Position numbers and translations under genes: made by a program
Notes under the pieces: generated by a model
The model's database searches: none
The model's input: only the letters and a program-made list of their open reading frames with translations
Told to the model about the DNA's origin: nothing
In this document: in pieces, positions 10,171 through 21,421 of the stretch
How positions within the stretch are numbered: the first letter of the stretch is position 1
Layout: each line of letters starts with the position of its first letter
Assembly (NCBI GenBank): GCA_028532985.1
Contig: JANCIK010000005.1
Location: forward strand, 3,664,501 to 3,728,500
DNA length: 64,000 bases
Direction of reading: 5' to 3'
Source of the DNA: Stropharia rugosoannulata
Lineage: Eukaryota > Basidiomycota > Agaricomycetes > Agaricales > Strophariaceae

Positions 10171-12180
10171 GAAGGTCGACGATTTAGACGCTCATACCGT
10201 TTATGGTAATGAGCTATAGGAGTTGCCCCTTATGGGCACTCAGACAGTTTTATAGTAGATAGTTATTCCGTACGTACTCTAACGAATACAGTCATCTACG
10301 TACACTACAAGCGCGTGAACTGCAACAGAAGGGATGTGTACGGACCACCTATTCACATTAACGGATGTGCGGTCCCCTTTCCGTTGCCTGCTATGTTACT
10401 CTCTGCCATGGGATAAATACTGGACAGGACGTATCAATAAGCCCCATCTGTGCATGCTTCGACTGCGAGATGTTATAATGAGTGAGGTAAGAGTGACCCT
10501 TTCATGGTCAGAACTTGACTACTACTCTGAGCTCGAACCTTTTGAGATCTGCTCAGTGATCAAATACAATTTTTTCGGATGCAAATGCTTGGGCATGTTC
10601 CTCGAGGTTATGATCCTGTTCCCACGCACGATGGTGCCTGAGTATGCTTCCAACGAGTGGGCATACATTCTTCCGCACGTTCTATCTTGTGCTGCACCTA
10701 AGTGTCTACAAAGCTTTCCTTCGTCAGCCCTGCTGCATAGGTTCCCGGTATTAGCATAGCTATCAAGTGACGAAAATTAGGAATTATGATGCTTTTTCAA
10801 TAGCCACTCGGTGCCCGATCGTGTCTCCAGCTCTAGTTTATTCTGCCTTTAATTTTTCGTGCGTCCGTGAGAATATAGTTCATCATGGATATTTGAATTA
10901 TTTAATTTCTCGCCCCGGGTAGTACATCACCATCTATGCTACACGTGTATATAGGTTGCACAATTATATAATGACTGTGGCAGTTCGGGATAGCGATGGT
11001 ACTTCAGATGTTTGTATTCCAAACCTTAAGCATAAGGCTGATGTTGCCCAACCATCTCATAACAGCGTAACTATACCAACTGGGCTAAATTTAGCCCATT
11101 GACTGCTGAGCAGGGACGAAAGTGATGCTATCTGTGTGACTATGTCCTAAACACGGCTAGGGAACATGTCCTACCCGCTTGCAAGAAAGGCCGTTTGTTG
11201 TATCGCATGCTGCTTATCCAGTCATCCTCAAGTCAGTCTTTTTTGTCCCCGATGACTTATGTGCCGGTTATTTTTGATTCGTCGTTTTGCTTTTGGTGGC
11301 CTATTGTTTCTCCAACTCGAGGTTGTCTTGCCTTTATTCATCATGTGTCCGTGATGAATATAGATTCTTCACGGTGGTTGGTGCCCATTGACTGGTGGTC
11401 CTGTTCTTTGCATGTTTCTTGGTTTTACCTTTCTTGCACATCTATTATCTATCTATACTTCAACTGCCTGTCATACTGTCCGTCATCAATCAGGTCGGCC
11501 TCCTCAACTAGCTCACCTTATTGCATAGGGCATAAATTATACTGTGAGCTATGCAGCAATTGTGTTTCGTACGTATCAATACTCCAGTGTGTGTGTGCGA
11601 GCGCCTGTTCTGGTTGCTTGTAGCTTCACAGACAATCAATACTATTATGCCAAACCGCTTGATTGTGATGGGGTTTGGCAACATTGTGATTGACAAATGT
11701 GCTATTCTTGGAAACCACAATTCTTCTATGTATGAGTGATTAACAGATAGGTTACGGGTATTGAGGTGCTATTTACTCGCAGAAAGGTTTACATATTTTA
11801 TCAGAACGTTGTGGACGATATTGAGCCTCAAACAAAATGACCTGAGAATATTCACCAAAATGAGATACTCACCATGCGGTGGAGAGTGTAATGATACACA
11901 TCCTGTCTGTACAGCAATACAGAAAGATTTACAACAGCGAATGAATGATGTAGCACCTCGCTTCGTAAAGTACTAAAACTTATTATTGGGCGTAAATGTA
12001 TAACTGCATTCATGATATAAACGCAACAGTAAAATAAACGGAGCCGTTATAAGGGCACTCAAATCTGAACATTATTAGTAGGTCTGAATATTAAAAGGCT
12101 CGAAAAACATTCCAGATTTGAGTTAAAAAGTATGAGAAACGGAACTGAGCTACATCACCTACCGCCAAGTGTTACAGCCG
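10171..12180. other. Gene-poor region with decayed repeat pieces
   Basis: No complete gene is supported. The 11085-11160 part resembles 29350-29415 ('CTGAGCAGGGA', 'TGTGACTATGT', 'GGGACATG'-type words). The 11630-11830 part resembles 26865-27060 and is listed separately. The rest, including a 141-codon open frame at 10334-10759, shows no family, splice pattern or repeat. Confidence 0.4.
11755..11835 (-). pseudogene. Degraded copy of the repeat-borne coding fragment at 26980
   Basis: On the minus strand the end of a coding frame reads FCE-stop-IAPQYP-stop, matching FCEQLAPQHP-stop at 26980. A CAA codon has become TAA here. The flanking 11630-11760 is also similar to 26865-26980. The parent protein is not recognised. 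Confidence 0.4.
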
Positions 12181-12186
12181 CAATTT

Positions 12187-12264
12187 GCTGATCCTGCGGT
12201 AGAGGTGGCAACATCTTCATAATTACACACCTTACACGGCTATTGGGAGAAGGCAGAGTATTTA
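12187..12264 (+). promoter_or_regulatory. Putative promoter of membrane copy 2
   Basis: GCTGATCCTGC lies at 12187-12197 and GAGTATTTA at 12256-12264, ending 39 nt before the ATG. This is the same pair of words as before copies 1, 5 and 6. Confidence 0.5.
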
Positions 12265-12302
12265 ATGCCAGTTATCATAGGGAAGTAGATAAGCTCGTGA
12301 AC

Positions 12303-13558
12303 ATGTCTTCCCCCACTAACAGTCCGGTCACTGTCGAGGTTGTGAGGCAGGCTATTAGCAGTAACCTCAACTCCACCTTGATGTTCGTATTCCTTGCAGG
12401 TAAATTTATTGCCAAATATAAACTATACAGTTCATTGATATAACTACTCCAGGAATATACATCACGGTCTTTGTCCACACTATTTACTTATATGGTCTGT
12501 GAATAAATTTGTTTACTATGACTTACTAACTTCTTTCTTGTCTTTGTTGGTAGAAACACAAAAGGAAAACAAAAATCAATGCATTGCGATCGCGCTCTCT
12601 GCCTTATGTGCAATTACTGTTACCATACTTGGGATACAGTGGCAGTTCCTGAACTCGATCTTCGTGAACAACAGCAATTTGAAGGAGTTCACTCTTTTAT
12701 GGGGTATACTCACATCCGTGCTACAGTTTGCGGGTTATATCTTGGCAGATGGTCTACTGGTATGCTCAGTATCTATATGCTCATTCTAGAGCTACTTTAT
12801 TGATATACTTCACAGTTATGGAGATGTTACCACATGCTTGATAGATCCAAGCTACTCATGTCCTTCCCATTATTCATGTACGTGTGCGAAATAGGTGAGA
12901 CCCTTGATATGAAGCTAGTCCAATGTGTATTCTAATACTCAAATAGCTCTTTGCATAATCTCTCTGGTGCTTTACGGAATGGTCGACTTTGTCAAGGATT
13001 CGCAGCAGCTATCTGTTCCTTCTTTAATTATCAATGGTGCTCTTAATGGTGTTACAGCCATTACAAGTACCTCGGCCTCGCTGATTATTTGCCATAAGAT
13101 ATTCACCTCTGTGAAGGATCAACTGCCAATGAAGAGGCGGTACAAGCACATTATTCGCATGCTCATCGAATCATCAGCGATGTATTCTATATCGGGTATA
13201 TTGATTACCATTGATAGCATCCCGCGTGTTATTTCATCGACCCCCATCCCTGTTAAGGAAACCTGGGGAAATATATCGAGTTATTTCTTAGGGTTAAACG
13301 CAATAGCGACGGTATGTAAACAAATTTCTGCGTTTGAGGACACTCTAAAGCAAATACAATTCACAGGGACTTGCTCCAACTCTGATGGTGGCGCAAATCT
13401 GTCTTTCAGCGAAAGCGCTGTCCATCAACACTGAACAAACGCATCACATTTCAACCCTTGAGTTTAACCATCCAAATACCGTTGAGGATATGCCCAGAGG
13501 AAGCCGGTCATCTCTGGATTTATACATAAACTCCAAAAATGAAAGGCATCATGTATAA
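12303..13558 (+). CDS. Multi-spanning membrane protein, paralog 2
   Basis: Six exons (12303-12399, a 42-nt exon near 12454-12495, 12554-12759, 12816-12894, 12947-13311, 13367-13558) join in phase to 981 nt, 326 residues. It is the same family as copy 1: N-terminus MSSPTNSP, TIYLY at the end of TM1, ETQKENKN loop, GYILADGLL, LWRCYHML, EIALCIISLVLYG, the loop PMKRRYKHIIRMLIESSAMYS and GLAPTLMVAQ. Exon 3 is 206 nt instead of 230, an in-frame loss of 8 residues in the third hydrophobic segment. The 3' flank to about 13740 resembles the flank of copy 4 (28990-29150). It converges on TR copy 2. Confidence 0.85.
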
Positions 13559-13979
13559 TTTTGTGTTACAGTCATGGTTCCCGCAGCATAACAATGCCAG
13601 ACTTTACGTGCCGATAGTAGATAGGGTGAACAATTTATCTATTTTCCTGTCGACTGTGGGGCTCTATCATCTAGCACAGGGTACAGCTTGTGCAGTGCAG
13701 GAAATAGTTGGGGCAAGATTATTCGCTGATATCTAGTATTTACTTTTAATCTCAACTATACTAGCATTTCATATGGCATTATTCTTTACTTGTTGAAATG
13801 AGGTTAGCAGTTCCGTAGAAAAAAAACATACGTACACGCTGGAAGGTATTCTTTCTGCATGAAATAGCTACAATTTGTTAGACTCGCTAGCCAGTCCGTT
13901 GGGAGGCATTTGTTTGCACTTTGTTTTGCGCTACAAATAGGTACAACATTGGCTCGGGCCGAGCGTTTTAGAGTGTCAG

Positions 13980-14865
13980 CCCAATGCCTGGAAACCACCA
14001 CTGCCAGTAGCAGACACCCTGTGTCCCAGAGTTTTACCGCCCGCTCTTCCGTCTCCTTGCCCCCTCCTGATTACAGGATATATTCGGTCTGTAAGCTGGG
14101 AAGCTGAGCCGTGCTTCCTCCCGCCACTTGCTTTCTCTTTCCTCCAGTCTTTATAACCAAAGCTCATCTCTCCATCCCGCAGCACTCCTAGATACAGGCC
14201 ACTTTGAACACGGACCACTGTACACGTCATATAGGCTTATTTGTCGATATATCCCTGATATACTGACCTTACATCTCCGTGAGCAACCTCTCCCGCCTCC
14301 CTGTTAACTGTAACTCTTTCGTAGGCTGCTGTCTTTCTGCTTCTCTCTTTTTCCTCCCTCCTGTCGTCGGTTCCTCCACAGCCGACATACCCCACTGTCT
14401 CCCTGTGCCATTCATCACTCAGGGGTAAGCGGTCTATACCATAAACACATCGATTGGGATATCGGTGCCGCATGCTCCCCTTTGAACTTGTTTGGAACTT
14501 GCTACCAGTCAATATGGAAACAGCAATTATTGAATCAGTGGTGTCCAAATTGTCCTCTCCCTGTCCCTCGTCTGCATGGTAGCATAGATGCGTCCTTGTG
14601 GCAGGATATTCATGTGCGCTCTTGAGGCCCATGGGCGCTTCCTCGGTCTACTCATAGTCTTCTCATCATGCATATTCGCTTCGTTGCTGACCCTACCGTA
14701 CCATGTCGCGTCTCGCTGACAACGTCGCGCTCTTATTTACAACCTTTGTCACTCTCGCGAAATATGTCCAACCCGTTTGCTAGGACGGTCTCATGGCAGC
14801 TCTCCCAAGGTTCAACCTGCGCTTTTCTCTGGACGCATTACGCGTTCCCACCAACCTGAAACTTG
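13980..14865. repeat. C/T-rich dispersed repeat, copy B
   Basis: The + strand is pyrimidine-rich. The 14025-14150 part matches 29925-30050 with words such as 'CCCAGAGTTT', 'CGGTCTGTAA' and 'AAGCTGA.CCGTG'. It lies between membrane copy 2 and TR copy 2 and so probably inserted into the module. There is no coding content. Confidence 0.55.
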
Positions 14866-15208
14866 GGTTCAAATGTCATGCCCAAAACACACTTAGGCGA
14901 AGTTCTCCCACCCTATGAGGCGTCCCCCTGATATATCTTTTTTTTCTGTACGTCAACTGCAGTACTCTCATAGGTATTTGCACATTAAACGGCATCACCC
15001 CAATCTCTTTAACCTTATACAATTCACGGCCCCAGACAACTATATGAGGCTTAAATACACCGAAACTTACTTTACGTTTGACAGGAAACGCAAGAAATAA
15101 AGTGATAATACTCTCCACCTCGAGCGCTCTGAGATGCTCACAATTTTGCGAGTGGAGAAAATTTGTTTCTAATATGTCAGTGAGAAATGATATTTGTATC
15201 AAGTTGTG

Positions 15209-16692
15209 TTAGAATACGCACATAAGCCCTATATCAATCCAATACTCCAGCCATAAGTTGACCTCAGCGATGGTAAGCGGCTCGGCCATTGACAAGGACG
15301 GCGAATGTGCTACGCCGTTAACGACTTTAACATCAGGGATACCAAATGCATCAACAATGTTTAGTTTCTGTCGCAAAATCAGGTCGGCGTTCCTGTAACT
15401 CCGCAGAAGGCGCCCAGCTATCATTTTTCTGTTAGAAGAACTTTTTTCCTCGACACGTGCAAACCAGTCCTCAAATGGGACAATGGGAACACCGAGCACT
15501 GAGGAGATTCGTTCGGCCAACGCTTCCCATCGCACAGGCTTCGGATGCATGACGTGGAGGATGGTTGAGTTGGAAATGTTTAAATAGTCCACGACAGCTT
15601 TCGCGGCTACGTGTACGGGGAGCCATGCAATGTACTACAGCGGGCATGTCAGAATGTGAAGAGTAGGTCCGACTGGTCAACGTACACCATTGTGCTTTGG
15701 GAGGCACCAAACGAACTTGGACCCGCTCTGTACCATTGCTGGGAACCACTCTTTGCTCTTCCACGCCCCGTTTGGGCCACCGCATAGCTGCCCTATGCGG
15801 GCTATCACGGTCGTTAAGCCAGCTTGGGCGCCCGCGGCGAGGACTACCTGTTCCCCGACCCATTTTGACTCTGTGTATCCGGTAGCAATTGCCGTGCGTG
15901 AGGGTATTGCGGCCTCTGCGGGCCGCTCTGAGAAGTTTGATAAGTCCTGGAAGATGTATGTTGTGCTGACGAATATTAAAGTTGGTGGGATGTACAGCGG
16001 AGAAGATAAAGCAAAGTCGACGAGGTTCCTGAGGCCTCTTATATTAGGTTCGAAGGATGATAGGGGTATAGTGAAGTTGATAGGCCATGCTGGTTATGGC
16101 GCGTAAATGAATGAGGTTATTTGGGAAATAAAATACTGACCGGAATGTATGATGTGCGTAACGGACTGGTGCATCTGTCAAAAAGGGTTAGCTTGTTGTT
16201 CCCATATTAGTATGTCTGCTACTTTTTTATACTCGTATTCTTCCATTCCGAATAGTTCCTCGTGCAGAGATACCTGGATTAAGTGTACCTTCTTTGAAGA
16301 GAGAATGTCTACTGGGATGCCTTTGTCCAGGAGAGATGATCGCTGGCGGTCAAAGAGGGTCACAAGATTGGAACTTGCTGGTCTGTTGACGCAGTATATG
16401 TCCTTGACACTGTCATCCATGACCAAGTTACTGAGTATGAAAGATCCCACGGCGCCAGTGGAACCAGTTAGAAGGACGCGTCGGTACTCATCTGCAGGTA
16501 TACTCTTTCCGCGATGTTGGTTGAACTTTGCGGAGAAGTTGTTTGCCATTGCCTCCATGCTGTTCTGTTTTCTGAAGTATTCATGTATATGTTAAACTGG
16601 TTGGTGTTGGTCAGGGTGTGAGCTTTAACTTACGATAGGTTGAGTGCTTGGGCAATTGAATCAATTTCGGTAGCTTTAGTAGACGATTCCAT
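15209..16692 (-). CDS. Standalone thioester-reductase domain protein (TR copy 2)
   Basis: Five exons (16692-16634, 16571-16223, 16174-16141, 16089-15686, 15634-15209) join to 1272 nt, 423 residues. This is an extended SDR / thioester reductase like the C-terminal domain of NRPS-like reductases, expected to reduce a carrier-bound thioester with NADPH. Seen: the dinucleotide motif VLLTGSTGAVGSF (about residues 54-66), VTHIIHSAW, STTYIF, the catalytic Tyr/Lys in GYTESKWVGEQ, IGQLCGGPNGAW, WFPAMVQS, WLPVHVAAKAVVDYL, HPKPVRW and a C-terminal helix LEYWIDIG. The upstream 600 bp holds no adenylation or carrier domain. The N-terminus MESSTKATEIDSIAQ starts in what is normally the linker. It looks intact and converges with membrane copy 2. 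Confidence 0.88.
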
Positions 16693-16739
16693 GGATATCT
16701 GAGTGTCTGTATGTTTCACAGGCTCCTGCGCAGAAGGGG

Positions 16740-17480
16740 GATGAGACAAATGCAATGGTAAAAGAATTCGCATTTTAAGCAAAAAGAAAAAAAAGGTACC
16801 GATGCTGCAGGCTGGCGTTGGAATAATCTCGGATACCTACAATAATATTCCCCAAGTCAAAAACGGTTACATTAAGAGGAAGAGACCCTATGGCTATGGT
16901 AATTTGCGACAAAATTTCTTTGCATCAAGATGAAAGCATCAGCCGAATTTGATAACAACAATGTCGTATGATTTGGGCCAAAGTAGCCATCACAAGAAAC
17001 TCCTCCGTGAGACTGCTTCTCTCCGAGAAGTGCAGAGCAAATATGCGGCGGGAAGTATAATACGGGACTGTTCAGCTCACGGACGTGCCTCTGGATAAAT
17101 TTACATGTGCTGCAGTATAATGTCATGTTTTAAATATACAGCCTACTGTGTCAATCTGTATTTTTATTTACAGATATTCGAACCCGAATCTCCGCCGACC
17201 GCATCATAGTTCATGCTTCAAAGCTGTCCATGTCATAAACCAACTGTCAACGAACAGATGGTTGTTGGTGTGCATTGCCGAGGATTGAACATCTTACTAG
17301 AAAAGTGATGATATGTCACATCGTGGTCAATTCTTGCCTACACACCACATAGGCCTAGGACATCTAATATTACTACATAGAATGTTATAGAACAAGAAGC
17401 TGTATGATGGGAATAAAAAATATCTAGACAGGGCGGTACAAGGTACGTGAAGGACACGCAGTGCGCGGGAAGTGTCTTGG
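16740..17480. other. Intergenic region upstream of TR copy 2
   Basis: No adenylation, carrier or other domain was found here on either strand, which supports TR copy 2 being a standalone gene. The sequence is AT-rich with no clear repeat. Confidence 0.5.
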
Positions 17481-17720
17481 TCACTGTGGGAATAGGACTT
17501 GGCGCATGTGGTGCCGTGCTTGTTCATGCGATCCTGACTTGCAAGCTCTTTCGTTGATGAAGCTCCGCCCCTGGCCCTGCGAGCGTTGCAGGAAGCCGTT
17601 GAGCTTGGCGGAGAAAACGAACCCGGTGGGCATCTGGCAGCAGAGCCCGCCATTGTCCTTGCAGCTGTAGGAGTTGCCTTTGTAGGAGCAGGTGTCGGAG
17701 TAGCCGGTGTATGTAAGTGT
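17481..17720 (-). pseudogene. Broken duplicate of the small secreted protein gene
   Basis: The minus strand encodes YTGYSDTCSYKGNSYSCKDN, GGLCCQMPTGF and KLNGFLQRSQGQGRS, clearly a copy of residues about 30-80 of the protein at 8962-9510. The reading then leaves the family and stops at 17481. At the 5' side the copy jumps from the codons for YTGY straight to sequence that matches 9688 onwards. The signal peptide, start codon, 5' leader and TATA box (the equivalent of about 9422-9680) have been deleted. It cannot make a secreted protein. Confidence 0.75.
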
Positions 17721-17724
17721 GCGT

Positions 17725-17970
17725 CGAAGAGATGCCAAGGTTGTCCGATCGTTGTTGTACTCCCGGAGACCTGCTGGACCTACACACACGATCACCCACA
17801 AATGATGGGCCTTTCAATATCAATTTACCGGGCAGTGCCTGGCACTCACAAGCTATTTATGGACGTCATACCTACTCAAACGCAAACAAAGGCAGTTTCA
17901 TGGAACGAAATTAAGAGGATTGGTAAAAGTATAGATGCAGGAAGGACAGCAGGTTGAATGATAGTTTGTT
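17725..17970. repeat. Duplicated flank matching 9688-9900
   Basis: Shares 'ACCCACAA.TGATGGGCC', 'CACAAGCTATTTATGGAC' and 'AATTAAGAGGA' with the upstream flank of the intact small secreted protein gene. It continues patchily to 18475. Confidence 0.6.
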
Positions 17971-18725
17971 GGTGCGAGCCCCACCTGGGGGAAACTGGGG
18001 AGCTTCTTGCTACCCCTTCGTCTATTTTTCCTTCTATTTAAATACATAAATCTATTTTTGTACCCGGATATCCGCTCTGGCCGTGCTCGAATTATCCATA
18101 CCATAACGTCCTTTCCGATACCCGTGTGTGTTTTCTCGCGCTCGCTGCGTCGGCTGGCATCTGTTCCTGGTGTTCGCCTCGACCGGCGGCGGTAGGTGCC
18201 ACAGTGCGCAGTGTCTGATTTATCACTTGATAGTACAGATATTTCCTAGCGTGCTTGCTTGTGTGTGCTATTGCGTTTCGTGGTATGCCACGTATGTGTG
18301 CTTGTCCCGTGAATGTAGGGCGTGCGCTGCCTGCAGGCTGTGCTGAGCACTCTCCGACCCTTCTTCCGTGCTGTGGTTTGCGAGTCCCGAATAGTGCGGT
18401 TGTCTTTCATGTTGGGTCTTTCAAGGTACGAATGATTTTGGGACATCAGAGAACGATCCGGACAATACGGGTTTTTTTCCGCAGCTTTTTGGAGGTTATA
18501 GGGTGAAGCACGGAAAGCGGTGATGTTTGTATGCTCACGCTTGGCAGACACGGGGACTGGCCGAACCGAAGTGGCTGTTTATGTAATTCAAATTTCAAAC
18601 TGAACAACGACCAAACGCTAGACTGGTATCCCCTTGCCTAAACAATGACTTACGATGACAATTCTTTGTTTACACCACGCCCAAACCACTGAGGTAAAAA
18701 AATCTTCTTCGCTGCCCATAAAGTT
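17971..18725. other. Gene-poor region
   Basis: Holds a piece at 18440-18475 that matches 10100-10135. No exon, RNA gene or complete element is seen. Confidence 0.4.
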
Positions 18726-18729
18726 GATT

Positions 18730-19960
18730 GACGCTGATCTCGCAGGCTTATGAGGCTCGCGGCCCCACTGAATACAACACTGGGCGTCCCTCTCCGTCTC
18801 GGGCTCTAGCATACATCCTGCGCTCTTGGTAGAGCCATATATATCTGAGACTCCAGGTCTCGCGACCTGGACAACACTCCAGACTTTGTTCCCAGTCATC
18901 CGCCTTGCAGGAAGAACAATCCTCGCTTCCGCCCATGTCTTGTGCTCCTCTACACAGCTTACACTCGGGCAAACGTTATGCTCAGCTTTGCCTCTTTGTT
19001 CCGCTGCGCTTGTCACCCTCCCCATTATATGCACCTCCTATAAACGTGATGCTTGCCGTCCCCAATTTCAACATAAACCGTCCCGCTTCGTAGAGCCATC
19101 TCTTGTATCGTAACTTCCCCGTGGCTTCATGATCTCAAAGTGGAGTCGGCACAGCTGGTCTTGTGTCCACAGGCACCCTCTTCACAGCATCCACCCCTGC
19201 TCGAGACGGACCTTCTTCAAGTCGCCTCGTAGCACTCCCTTCCGTTGTTTGTGAATTCACTCTGGCTAACCTCAAGCAGCAAGCTCAGGCTTGTTCCTCC
19301 GTCTCCCCGTTCTTTTTGAAGAGGTTTGCCCTCCTTGTGAGGTGCGCACCCCTGTGTGACATTCCATCCTGTCCTGTCCGCGTATGCGCCCCGCCTCTGC
19401 CCTTTCCAACCCCCCCTCCCCCGGGCTTCATCCCCTCATCCCCCGACGCCCGTTCAGCTACGGGCCGCTTCGTGCCGGGCCCCGTGGTTGGATCCTTGTT
19501 CCGCGCGTCCACGAATGGACGCATCACTCACCCCCCACTTTCTTCCGCGTACCATCACGCCCTACTTAGACCTCTTGCAGCGCCGTTCCCTACCCTGCCA
19601 CCCTATCTGTTGTTGCATAAAGTCGTACCAACCGTCCTCCGCACCACTTCGTCTTGCTGCTGTATGCATCCGGTTCGACCATCTGGAATGGAAGGACCCC
19701 TTTTTATCCCCGCTGTCTCTTATTACCCTGTCCTGAGGATGGTTTGCAATGTATGCGGCCGCAAAGGGTGTCACCTGCCTTGACTTTATGTTCCCCGTCT
19801 TCGAATGGCCACTTGTACCCTGCTCAGCTTTGCTTTTGGATGGCGTCCTCGGAGAGGCGTCCACAGGATACCTAGGCCCTCTTTGCTCAATATATCCTGG
19901 GTCCGAGTTCAGGTAAGCGATAAATCCTTTCTTCACCCCGAAATTGACTGGTTAAATGCG
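18730..19960. repeat. C/T-rich dispersed repeat, copy C
   Basis: The 18950-19370 part matches 30230-30670 ('CTCGGGCAAA', 'ACCGTCCCGCTT', 'CTGCTCGAGACGG', 'TGAGGTGCGCACCCC'). The 19390-19690 part matches 4365-4600. It therefore bridges copies A and E and shows that they belong to one longer element. Long open frames here are products of base bias. Confidence 0.6.
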
Positions 19961-21250
19961 CTCTCGAATAGGCACTGTCGACTCGGCCTGGATAACACTT
20001 GAGATTGTTATGGCTCCTCGCCCCTCTTGGCGCTCTACCGGATGTTGACCTGTGACCGCCTTGGGAGCATCTATGGCTATGTGGGTAGATGTTCCTGACA
20101 GTGTACAGCTCATCCTCCACCTCCCGAATCCGCATCCATCTGCACCCCGCTCACCTCTGATGTTAATTTACATTCCAATTAAAGTAACTGACATCTCGTC
20201 CGTCTAGCTCCAGCCCGTGTCGTGTGTTTTTAGATGCTTTTAGAGTTTGGGCTTACAGCCTGCCTCCCTGCAGATGCTTTATCATGGTCACTTTCATCTC
20301 CGTATCTGTTTCTTCTCGGCATGCCTGCCTGCCTGCGTTGCGGACGCTGGTGCTGCTGTACCCGACTTAACCTTCTTTCACGGTGAGACGTGTGGCTGTA
20401 CTCTCTGTTGCGGCGTGGTGTATACTGCGCTTCTGGATCGGGCGTCTGGCCGATGCTTGTTTATTTGCTGGAACAATGTCGCTAAATGTATGATATATTT
20501 ATCTATTCAGAAACGTCCTTTTGCTTGTCGAAAAATAGGAATAGCTAGCATTGCGGTAGATCTTTACGAGAGAGCGCTCCTGATGCGCTCCCACAAACAG
20601 CAAGAATGTTGACTTTGATACTGTGCGCAGAGTCACCACAAATGTGCATGTCAAAGGCAAGGAGATTTTCCCAGAACATATGCCATACACCTCGGCTAGC
20701 CAATATGAGCGCGGGCGGTAATGAGGCTGTGATTGATAGGGTGTACAGTTTGTCAATATCTGTCGTTCATTGAATTCCAAAGCGTCAATCAATCAAGAAA
20801 AAGTGTTTATATCTGCCGCCTATATCCGTGTGTACCCGACCTTTAACTCAAGGGAGTGCCGCTAAAAGGTAAACACCGACGTGAACATACGCCAAGCCAA
20901 AAAGCACAAATGATTCTGAGCGATGGCACTGCTTGCTAAGTATAGCTCGCGGACGCCCGACGCCGCATCAGCCTAAATGACGCAATGAGGTGGAGTATTT
21001 TTCAGACTGAGTAACCGGTAGTTGAACGTTAAACATCGATCTGCTACTCTATGTGTTTGTAAAATAGTGCCAAAGTACAGTAAATGCGGCGAACTTGCTG
21101 GTCTCAGAGTGCATGCAATGCAAAATTGTCATGACTTAGCGAATGTTCAGGGTATGTTAATTGTTATTCACTTCAGCCGCCGTAGTGAAACTAACGATAT
21201 ACTCACGTAATTCTGGCGGATTCAGAATCATTTCTTGCTTCTGACATAAT
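19961..21250. other. Gene-poor region
   Basis: Pyrimidine-rich up to about 20450, AT-rich after. No gene, RNA or matching repeat was recognised. Confidence 0.4.
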
Positions 21251-21256
21251 GATGGC

Positions 21257-21378
21257 GCTGATCCCAGAGTAATGAACACAGCAATACGATATTGAACTGT
21301 CCTGTTGTTTTTATGTCCAATATACAAAGGCCAATTCTACATGTCGTTATACCCTGCAGCAGCTTTAAGGTATAAAAG
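21257..21378 (+). promoter_or_regulatory. Putative promoter of membrane copy 3
   Basis: GCTGATCCCAG lies at 21257-21267, keeping the GCTGATCC core of the other copies. The core element here is a canonical TATAAAAG at 21371-21378, 44 nt before the ATG, instead of the AGTATTTA form. Confidence 0.5.
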
Positions 21379-21421
21379 AACAATCATTAACGAGTTTTCC
21401 GTGCAGTTCTTCGAGTTTGCC

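Noticed and set aside
10334..10759. 141-codon open frame
   Set aside because: Amino-acid composition and lack of neighbours or introns do not support a gene.
17160..17225. tRNA-like phrase (GGGTTCGAAT on the minus strand)
   Set aside because: No matching acceptor, D or anticodon stems could be folded around it.
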